A stretch of DNA of 64,000 nucleotides. Source: Rhodopseudomonas palustris. Its GTDB lineage: Bacteria > Pseudomonadota > Alphaproteobacteria > Rhizobiales > Xanthobacteraceae. This document shows positions 58,260 through 64,000 of this stretch, in pieces; the first letter of the stretch is position 1, and the number at the start of each line of letters is the position of its first letter. Under the pieces are notes generated by a model, which saw only the letters and a list, made by a program, of their open reading frames with translations, was not told the origin of the DNA and ran no database searches. Where the stretch lies: NCBI RefSeq assembly GCF_003226555.1, contig NZ_QKQS01000001.1, positions 62,001 through 126,000 on the forward strand. Reading direction: 5' to 3'. Made by a program: the position numbers and the translations under genes.

Positions 58260-60707
58260 TTAGGCAAAAAAGAACTCGGACTCCAACACCTCCTTGATGT
58301 CGAGGGTCCCGAGCGGCGGTGGCGGCGGGCACTCCGCCCTCACCTCCTCGGGTAAGCCGGCCAACAACTCGGCCAGCACATGGTGGTCGGTGTACATGTC
58401 GACGAACGCGTGGCGCAGGCAGGCCGACAGCATGTCCATGTCGGCAGCCACGGTGCCGTAGCTGTCGTGGATCATGGCGAACTGCTCCACCCCGTTATCG
58501 AGCGCGAGGTCGATCGTCAGCATCATCGCCGCCGCGTCCAGCGAGTGGACGAAGTTGGGCGACACGGCGAGCGCCTGCTTGCTGCCGTCGATGGTGTCGG
58601 CCTCTTCCTGCGTGCTGAGGAACACGATGGACCCCTGCAGCCGCGTCTTCACCCGGCGATGGGTCAGGTCCATGTAGGACTGGTAGACCGGGAAGCCGGA
58701 CGGCGTCGTCCAGATCAGTGGGTGCCCGTGCTTGGTGCAGATGCGGGCCACCTTCTGGAGCCAGTCCATCGCCTGACGCGCGGCCACGACCACGTCGCCG
58801 ATACTGTCCCACACCATCCGCGCAAGCAGGTTGATGTTCGGGCGCAGCTCGTCACCGAACGGGTTCTCCGCTCCGCTCGCGATCTTCTCGTGAACGGCCT
58901 CTGCGACGTACTGCATGCAGGATCGGAACGTCCCACCATAGGGCAGCACCATGACCGGCCGCTTGGTGATCTTGCGGTTGATCCCGAAGTCCAGCCAGCT
59001 CCGGTTCTGCCACTCCTCCTTGGCCTGCTCCAACTTCCAGATCACGCGGTCGGCGACCTTCTGGTAGATGTCGGCCGGCAATGCGTTGGGCGTCAGGTTC
59101 ACCGCAGCGCCACCGATGGGGTCGCGCAGCATTGCCGAGAAGTGCTGCAGTCCGTTGCAGCTCCCGTCGACCGCGAGCGGCAGCGACGACACGTAGCCGT
59201 AGCCGTGTTCGAGGAACGCCGCGTACTCAAAGCACCACGCGAGGAAGCACCACGGCTTGTCCGCATCGGTCCACCACAGGTCGCCGAGAGGTTCGCTTGC
59301 CGTGTACTTGATCTGCTCCTCGCGCTCCTGCACCCACGCAATGCGGTCGGCGAAGTTGGCCTTGTCGTAGCCGAACATGTTCGCACCGTGGATGGCGAGC
59401 CAGCCGGCGGCACGGGGCGTCTCGATGGGCTTACCCTTCTCGGCAGCGAACGTCAGCAGCGCCTTCGCTTGGTCGCTGCTCTGCGGATTGAGCGAGGCCG
59501 GCACGGCGTAGCCCCGGCCCCGGAAGTCGAGCTGGTGTGGGAAGTAGATCGCCGGCTCGTCTCGCAGCTCGGTGGCGACCTGTAGTGCCTGGGCGATCTG
59601 CACCCGCTTGCCACGGGTCGCGGCGTTCTCTTCGTGGATGCGTCGCGCCTCGACGCGGTACGCCTGCCGCTTCTCGTCGGGCACGTTGGCCCATGCCGCC
59701 TTCCCCTTCGCCGCCGGGTCGAACCCGACCGGCTTGGACGGCAGCTCCAGATCGTGCTTGTTCGGCATCGCGATCTGCAAGTCGCGGTCCCACACCTCGG
59801 TCATCACGTCGAGCACCTTGGTGTTGATCCGCCACGCCGTGCGTTGGATGGCGTTGAGGCCGCGCAGCACGATGGACAGGTCGGCGCTTTCAAGTAACTC
59901 CTTGTGTCGGCTGTGGTTGCACGCCTTGACCAGCGGCATCTGCGTCACCGGGTAGGAGTAGTAGCCCCCGCCTCTCGTGCTCTCCCAATCCTTCGGAGGG
60001 GCCACCATCGGGGCAGCGATGGGCGACAGCAGCTCGGCCCGTGCGTCGCGATCCTTGATCCACTGCTCGGCCACGTCGGTCGGACGCACGATCAGCTTCG
60101 TCTTGGTGCCGCTGCGGACGGTGACGATGTCGATGAAGCCGGTCACCTCGACCAGCATCTCGACCAGTCGGGTGCCGAGGTGCAGCTTCTCGGTCTGCGT
60201 CAGCTTCGGCAGCTCGACGCTCGCCTTGTTGGCGGCGAACACGAACACCCGCCGGGCGTGGCCGGCAGACGCGCCTCGCTCCTTCATGCGGCGCATGATC
60301 GTGTTGTAGAGGCCGCCCTGCTGTTCCTCGAACGCGGCCAGCCGAAGCTCCTCCTCGATTGCGGAGCCGATCTGCACCGCCGTGTTGGTCAGGCTGCGGC
60401 GCAGGATCGCCGAGCTGACCGCGACCCGCGTCGCGAGATAGGCCGACACCTCGGGGGCCAGCAGGTCCAGCGTCCGCATGGCAACGTGCCGACGCCCTGC
60501 CCGGCCGCTCTTGGCGTCGTCGAGTGCGGCCTTGATTGCCTGCGACAGCGGCCCGATGGCTCGCTTGACGAGGCCGACACCACCCGGTGTCTCGGCGCCG
60601 AGGCCCTTCTGCTGGGCCTTGATCACCCTGTCGCGTACTTTCTTCGCGCCCGCCTCGCGGGCCTGTTGTTCGTGCTGCTCCTCGCGGAGCGCTACGGCTG
60701 CGGTCAA
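58260..60707 (-). CDS. Single-subunit RNA polymerase (T7 gp1-like)
   Basis: 815 residues (T7 is 883) from a TTG that overlaps the ligase stop (TTGA) with GGAGG just upstream. Catalytic motifs are all present: LPLAVDGSCNGLQHFSAMLRD (Asp of palm), KRPVMVLPYGG (Lys and Tyr) and FAMIHDSYGTVAAD (second Asp). The end FFFA mimics the T7 C-terminal foot FAFA. It transcribes middle and late genes from phage promoters. The rare TTG start and coupling to ligase suggest restrained translation. Confidence 0.97.
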   Translation of the reverse strand: MTAAVALREEQHEQQAREAGAKKVRDRVIKAQQKGLGAETPGGVGLVKRAIGPLSQAIKAALDDAKSGRAGRRHVAMRTLDLLAPEVSAYLATRVAVSSAILRRSLTNTAVQIGSAIEEELRLAAFEEQQGGLYNTIMRRMKERGASAGHARRVFVFAANKASVELPKLTQTEKLHLGTRLVEMLVEVTGFIDIVTVRSGTKTKLIVRPTDVAEQWIKDRDARAELLSPIAAPMVAPPKDWESTRGGGYYSYPVTQMPLVKACNHSRHKELLESADLSIVLRGLNAIQRTAWRINTKVLDVMTEVWDRDLQIAMPNKHDLELPSKPVGFDPAAKGKAAWANVPDEKRQAYRVEARRIHEENAATRGKRVQIAQALQVATELRDEPAIYFPHQLDFRGRGYAVPASLNPQSSDQAKALLTFAAEKGKPIETPRAAGWLAIHGANMFGYDKANFADRIAWVQEREEQIKYTASEPLGDLWWTDADKPWCFLAWCFEYAAFLEHGYGYVSSLPLAVDGSCNGLQHFSAMLRDPIGGAAVNLTPNALPADIYQKVADRVIWKLEQAKEEWQNRSWLDFGINRKITKRPVMVLPYGGTFRSCMQYVAEAVHEKIASGAENPFGDELRPNINLLARMVWDSIGDVVVAARQAMDWLQKVARICTKHGHPLIWTTPSGFPVYQSYMDLTHRRVKTRLQGSIVFLSTQEEADTIDGSKQALAVSPNFVHSLDAAAMMLTIDLALDNGVEQFAMIHDSYGTVAADMDMLSACLRHAFVDMYTDHHVLAELLAGLPEEVRAECPPPPPLGTLDIKEVLESEFFFA

Positions 60708-61408
60708 GCTGCCTCCTTCTCGTTGGTTGCGATCTTGTCGGGGCGCATGCGGACGAAGCGCGGGTGCCGGAATTTGCCGTCCGGGGTGAACTGCATGCAG
60801 GACACCTCGACCGTCTGGCCGATCAGCGTCCCGGCCAGCGCCTCGGCCCACAGCTCCTCGCGCTCGTCGTCCGTCATGCCGGTGCCGACATCACCGTGCG
60901 TGGTTTTGAGGTAGCCCAGCCGGCCGACGTGCTTGCCCTCTCCTTCGCCCCAGCCGGTGACCAGCACGTCGATGGTCTCTTCGGGCTTCACCTTGATCCA
61001 GCGCTCGCCCTGCCGCAGGACCAGCCCCTCGAACCCGGCGTCGATGACGCTGTGCATCAGGGTGATGATCTCGTCGGCGGTCGGGTCGACGATGGTGCCT
61101 CGGCGCAACCGCGCGTCCAGCGGTGCCAGGGCGAACAGGTGCTCGTACCCGACGCGCGGCGTGTCCGGTTTGAGGTGCTTCGTCTTAAGGGCGCGGGAGG
61201 TGCGCGACAGGCTCCCGAGGTAGACCTCGCAGTCGGTCGCCATCCCCGGCTTCCACGGCGGCAGGTTAGGGATTGGCTTGTCGGCCCGGCTACGCCACTC
61301 GCTTCCGTTCCAGAGGGCACGCCAACCGTCGACCTTGATGGTGACCTCCCATTCGCCGGTCAGGTCGCGACCGTTCCACGGGCGGGGCTTGATGTAGGTG
61401 GCCGACAT
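60704..61408 (-). CDS. ATP-dependent DNA ligase
   Basis: 234 residues, short for the family (T7 ligase is 359). The adenylated Lys25 is in TIKVDGWRAL; other motifs include CEVYLG, EGLVLRQGE and RWIKVKPEET; a small OB domain follows (IGQTVEVSCMQFTPDGKFRHPRFVRMR). It seals nicks in phage DNA. It is placed upstream of the RNA polymerase, whereas T7 ligase (gene 1.3) is downstream. Confidence 0.93.
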   Translation of the reverse strand: MSATYIKPRPWNGRDLTGEWEVTIKVDGWRALWNGSEWRSRADKPIPNLPPWKPGMATDCEVYLGSLSRTSRALKTKHLKPDTPRVGYEHLFALAPLDARLRRGTIVDPTADEIITLMHSVIDAGFEGLVLRQGERWIKVKPEETIDVLVTGWGEGEGKHVGRLGYLKTTHGDVGTGMTDDEREELWAEALAGTLIGQTVEVSCMQFTPDGKFRHPRFVRMRPDKIATNEKEAA

Positions 61409-61773
61409 CAGGCGGCCTCCCCTTCCTCGGCGTCCAGCGCACGGGCGGTCGCCTCACAGTCTGCGACGGCCTGCTGGAAGTCCTCGGGGGACCAGTTGGC
61501 CTCGGGACAGTAGGGCTTGGCCCCGACCAGCTTCATCACCGCCTCGTGCCACTCGCGGGCCTCGCGGTCCGCCTCGTCTGGTGTCTCGAAGCTGCCGAGG
61601 TGGGTCCACGTTTCGGTCTGCAGCTCCCACCCGAACACGTCGAAGCCCATGTTGTCGGAATTGCCAGCCTCGGTCGGGATGTAACGGAAGCGCTCGTTCT
61701 TCTCGTCGAATGCGTAGTCGTGGATGGGCATCACGAACGCGGCCATCTGCACGATGGGCGTTGGGTTCTTCAT
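61408..61773 (-). CDS. Hypothetical early phage protein
   Basis: 121 residues from an ATG preceded by GGAGAA. Acidic; blocks include GFDVFGWELQTETWTHLGSFETPDEADREAREWHEAV. Its stop overlaps the ligase ATG (TGATG). First gene after attR in the reading direction; possible host-takeover role but no family recognised. Confidence 0.7.
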   Translation of the reverse strand: MKNPTPIVQMAAFVMPIHDYAFDEKNERFRYIPTEAGNSDNMGFDVFGWELQTETWTHLGSFETPDEADREAREWHEAVMKLVGAKPYCPEANWSPEDFQQAVADCEATARALDAEEGEAA

Positions 61774-61795
61774 GTGTTCTCCATTGGCATGCGGA

Positions 61796-61831
61796 TTGTC
61801 ACCGCTGAGTGTCCCCAGCGGCGTTGTCACC
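61796..61831 (+). repeat. Right-arm TTGTCACC repeats, putative integrase arm sites
   Basis: TTGTCACC at 61796-61803 and 61824-61831, same orientation and 8/9 identical to the four left-arm copies. They lie 110-150 bp from the attR core. Confidence 0.55.
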
Positions 61832-61840
61832 AACATCTAC

Positions 61841-61860
61841 CTGCTGATCGTAGAGTGACC
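61841..61860 (+). promoter_or_regulatory. Repeated regulatory motif, copy G (inverted)
   Basis: Plus strand CTGCTGATCGTAGAGTGACC, orientation opposite to copies A-F, about 70 bp upstream of the first early gene. Confidence 0.5.
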
Positions 61861-61871
61861 GAAAATGCAAA

Positions 61872-61898
61872 GAGGGAAGCGAATTAATCGCTCCCCTC
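61872..61898. terminator. Inverted repeat, possible bidirectional terminator
   Basis: 11-bp arms (GAGGGAAGCGA and TCGCTCCCCTC) with one mismatch and an ATTAA loop, between motif copies G and H. The following T-run is weak. It may insulate early phage genes from host transcription. Confidence 0.5.
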
Positions 61899-61916
61899 AA
61901 TACGTTAGTCGATTGT

Positions 61917-61934
61917 TGCTGATCGTAGTGTGAC
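61917..61934 (+). promoter_or_regulatory. Repeated regulatory motif, copy H (inverted)
   Basis: Plus strand TGCTGATCGTAGTGTGAC, seven bases from the attR core. A protein bound here could affect integrase access. Confidence 0.5.
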
Positions 61935-61940
61935 GTCTAC

Positions 61941-61951
61941 GGGATTTTAAG
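61941..61951. other. Right attachment-site core (attR)
   Basis: GGGATTTTAAG, identical to 19631-19641. Host tRNA 5' half follows on the right. Confidence 0.9.
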
Positions 61952-61983
61952 TCCCTTGCGTCTACCAATTTCGCCACGCCCGC
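61941..61983 (-). pseudogene. 5' half of the host tRNA-Leu(UAA)
   Basis: Minus strand: acceptor GCGGGCG, D arm (GGCGAAATTGGTAGACGC) and the anticodon stem-loop AGGGA-CTTAAAA-TCCC. Beyond the core the sequence is phage and has no variable arm, T arm or 3' acceptor strand, so no tRNA can be made. The missing part is at 19585-19641. Confidence 0.9.
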
Positions 61984-62333
61984 ATCCCGGACCGCGAGGC
62001 CGCCGAAGGATGGCGGCTGCGGTGGTGGCTATCCCGGCTCGGTGTCGGTAATGGTGCCGAGTTCCGCGCCAGTGCGCCGCATTCATAATCGACCCGGCGG
62101 CGCAACGCAAAGCGGGGTTGCAGTGATGCGGCGGCTTCGCCGTCCGCGCGCTTTGACATCGCCCCGCATTGTCGGCTGGAATGTGCACGGCGCCTGCGGC
62201 GTCGGGCGCGGCGATGTTTCCAGCCGATGCCGATTCCGCTCCCACCCTCTGCCCTGCCCGCTGTTGCCCGTTCCTTGCTTGCAGGCCGCCCGAGACGTCC
62301 CAGTGAATCGACCACAGCCGAGGTGACCCGCGC
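61984..62333. other. Host intergenic region right of attR
   Basis: 350 bp with no convincing gene, between the tRNA 5' half and the amidohydrolase. It should contain the original promoter of the tRNA-Leu gene (minus strand, now driving only a 5' fragment) and that of the amidohydrolase. Confidence 0.5.
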
Positions 62334-63518
62334 ATGCCGACCATCGACCGTATCGACGCCTTCGCCGACGAAATGACCGCGATCCGCCGCGATCTCCACG
62401 CCCATCCCGAGATCGGCTTCGAAGAGGTGCGGACCTCGAACATCGTCGCCGAGAAGCTCGGGCAATGGGGCATCGAGGTGCATCGCGGCATCGGCGGCAC
62501 CGGCGTGGTCGGCGTGCTCAAGGGCAAAGGCGAAGGCGGCCGCCGCATCGGGTTGCGCGCCGACATGGACGCGCTGCCGATGGAAGAGCACACCAATCTG
62601 GCGTGGCGCTCCACGATCCCCGGCCGCTTCCACGGCTGCGGCCATGACGGCCACACCACGATGTTGCTCGGCACCGCGCGCTATCTCGCCGAGACCCGCA
62701 ATTTCGACGGCACCGTGCACTTCATCTTCCAGCCGGCCGAAGAAGGCCTCGGCGGCGCGCGCGCGATGCTGAAGGACGGGCTGTTCCAGAAATTCCCGTG
62801 CGACGAGCTCTACGGCCTGCACAACGCCCCCGACCTCGCCCATGGCGAGATCGCGGTGCTGCCGGGACCGGCGATGGCCGGCGCCGACTTCTTCGACATC
62901 ACCATCTCCGGCTACGGCGCCCACGGCGCGATGCCGGAGCGCTCCAAGGACCCGGTGGTGATCGCGATGACGCTCGGCCAGGCGCTGCAGACCATCGTCA
63001 GCCGCAACGTCGATCCGCTGCACTCGGCGGTGCTGTCGATCACCCAGATCCATTCCGGCTCGGCCTACAACGTGATCCCCGGCGAAGCGCGCCTCGCCGG
63101 CACGGTGCGCTGTTTCTCCGATGACATCCGCAAGCTGGTGCGGACGCGAATGCGGGCGCTCGCCGCCGGCATCGCCGCGGCGTTCGACGTCGAAATCCAG
63201 GTCGAGATCCGCGACATCTTCAGCGTGCTGGTCAATCAGCAGGAGCAGAGCGACGTCGTCGTCGAGGTCGCGCGCGGCGTGGTCGGCGACGCCGGCGTCA
63301 AGCTGCGCGAGCAGCCGAAGATGGGCAGCGAGGATTTCGCCGATATGCTGCAGGCGATCCCCGGCGCATATTTCTGGGTCGGCCACGACGGCGACGTGCC
63401 GGTGCACAATCCCGGCTACGTGCTCGACGACAAGATCCTGCCGATCGGCGCCAGCATGTTCGCGCGGATCGTCGAGACCCGCCTGCCGGTCGGCGGCGAG
63501 GTGACCGCCAATGTCTGA
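62334..63518 (+). CDS. M20 amidohydrolase (hippurate hydrolase-like)
   Basis: 394 residues. M20D metal motifs: GLRADMDALPMEE, the HGCGHDGHTTMLLG block with Cys/His ligands, QPAEEGLGGARAML with the catalytic Glu, and a C-terminal GSEDFADML. It hydrolyses N-acyl amino acids such as hippurate or N-acetyl/indoleacetyl conjugates in the cytoplasm. It overlaps the following amidase gene by 7 bp, so the two may serve one amide-degradation pathway. Confidence 0.94.
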   Translation: MPTIDRIDAFADEMTAIRRDLHAHPEIGFEEVRTSNIVAEKLGQWGIEVHRGIGGTGVVGVLKGKGEGGRRIGLRADMDALPMEEHTNLAWRSTIPGRFHGCGHDGHTTMLLGTARYLAETRNFDGTVHFIFQPAEEGLGGARAMLKDGLFQKFPCDELYGLHNAPDLAHGEIAVLPGPAMAGADFFDITISGYGAHGAMPERSKDPVVIAMTLGQALQTIVSRNVDPLHSAVLSITQIHSGSAYNVIPGEARLAGTVRCFSDDIRKLVRTRMRALAAGIAAAFDVEIQVEIRDIFSVLVNQQEQSDVVVEVARGVVGDAGVKLREQPKMGSEDFADMLQAIPGAYFWVGHDGDVPVHNPGYVLDDKILPIGASMFARIVETRLPVGGEVTANV

Positions 63519-64000
63519 CGGCATCAGCACCAAGGCCACCGCGCTGCACGATTACTCCGCCACCGAACTGCTCGCCGGTTACTACGGCAAGCAGTTCTCG
63601 CCGAGCGAGGTGATGGAGGCGGTGATCGCCCAGGCGACGCGCTGGGAGCCGCATCTGAATGCGCTGTACGGATTCGATCCCGACGCCGCACGCAAGGCGG
63701 CGCAGGCCTCGACGGAGCGCTGGGCCAAGGGCGAGCCGCTCGGCCTGCTCGACGGCGTGCCGGTGACGATCAAGGAGAACGTCGCCACCGCAGGCGTGCC
63801 GGTGCCGCTCGGCGTGCCGATCACGCCGCTGACGCCGGCCACGGCCGATGCGCCGCCCGCCGCGCGGCTGCGCGAAGCCGGCGGCATTCTGTGGAGCAAG
63901 ACGACGATGCCGGATTTCGGCATGCTGTCGTCGGGCCTGTCGAGCTTCCACGGCGTCACCCGCAATCCGTGGGACGTGTCGCAGAACACCGGCGGCTCTT
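63512..64000 (+). CDS. Amidase-signature enzyme (partial, runs off the window)
   Basis: 163 residues visible. Catalytic Lys in LDGVPVTIKENVATAG near residue 86, and the start of the Gly/Ser-rich signature (TRNPWDVSQNTGGS) at the window edge. Amidase-signature enzymes use a Ser-cisSer-Lys triad to hydrolyse amides. It may be a GatA paralogue or an aryl/acyl amidase; the missing C-terminus prevents a firmer call. Confidence 0.9.

Larger units (their letters stand above)
19631..61951. mobile_element. Integrated T7-supergroup (Autographiviridae-like) prophage
   Basis: Bounded by an 11-bp direct repeat (GGGATTTTAAG at 19631-19641 and 61941-61951); the excised circle would be 42,310 bp. It encodes an integrase and the full T7-order set on the minus strand: ligase, RNA polymerase, SSB, endonuclease I, primase-helicase, DNA polymerase, exonuclease, portal, scaffold, capsid, tail tubular A/B, internal virion proteins, tail fibre, holin, TerS and TerL. 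No essential gene looks broken, so it may be inducible. In the virion the order should begin near 25-26 kb, run through int and attP, then ligase and RNA polymerase, and end at TerL. Confidence 0.96.

Overview
The window looks like the chromosome of a high-GC alphaproteobacterium of the Rhodopseudomonas/Bradyrhizobium group. The evidence is an Omp2-type porin, a DUF3126 protein, an RMD1/DUF155 protein and PATR-repeat autotransporters. It is interrupted by a complete-looking prophage of about 42.3 kb that belongs to the T7 supergroup (Autographiviridae-like).

Region 1 (1-19.6 kb) is ordinary chromosome. It carries a MarR regulator, a porin with a clear terminator, two small proteins, a gamma-carbonic anhydrase-like protein, small membrane proteins, serine acetyltransferase (cysE), an alpha/beta hydrolase, a zinc-finger protein, an FAD monooxygenase, a lipoprotein, a universal stress protein, a glycosyltransferase, an RMD1 protein and a GNAT. 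A very large glycine-rich autotransporter follows, next to the decayed, twice-frameshifted remnant of a second autotransporter. An AraC-type regulator ends the region.

Region 2 (19.63-61.95 kb) is the prophage. Every recognised phage gene is on the minus strand. Read right to left from attR it runs: early gene, DNA ligase, single-subunit RNA polymerase, many small genes, SSB (gp2.5), endonuclease I (gp3), winged-helix proteins, primase-helicase (gp4), DNA polymerase (gp5), GIY-YIG protein, exonuclease (gp6), P-loop kinases, two gp7.3-like proteins, portal (gp8), scaffold (gp9). Next come a lysis cluster and two tRNA genes, then capsid (gp10) with a terminator, tail tubular A and B (gp11, gp12), internal virion proteins (gp13-gp16), tail fibre (gp17), fibre assembly protein, holin (gp17.5), GNAT, TerS (gp18) and TerL (gp19). 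A gene-poor stretch at 25.6-26.3 kb probably holds the virion ends. Left of it is a lysogeny/early module: gp0.7-like kinase, small proteins, a MarR regulator and a tyrosine integrase.

The most striking feature is the integration site. The host tRNA-Leu(UAA) gene is cut in two in its anticodon loop. Its 3' half lies at 19585-19641 and its 5' half at 61941-61983, sharing an 11-bp core. Joined, the halves make a perfect tRNA. Neither junction restores the gene. Instead the phage carries a whole, different tRNA-Leu(UAA) at 19666-19753, between the core and int. TTGTCACC repeats on both arms look like integrase arm sites. A separate ~20-bp motif occurs nine times, mostly just upstream of lysogeny-module genes and at the right end.

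Region 3 (62-64 kb) is chromosome again: an M20 amidohydrolase (hippurate-hydrolase-like) overlapping an amidase-signature gene that runs off the window.
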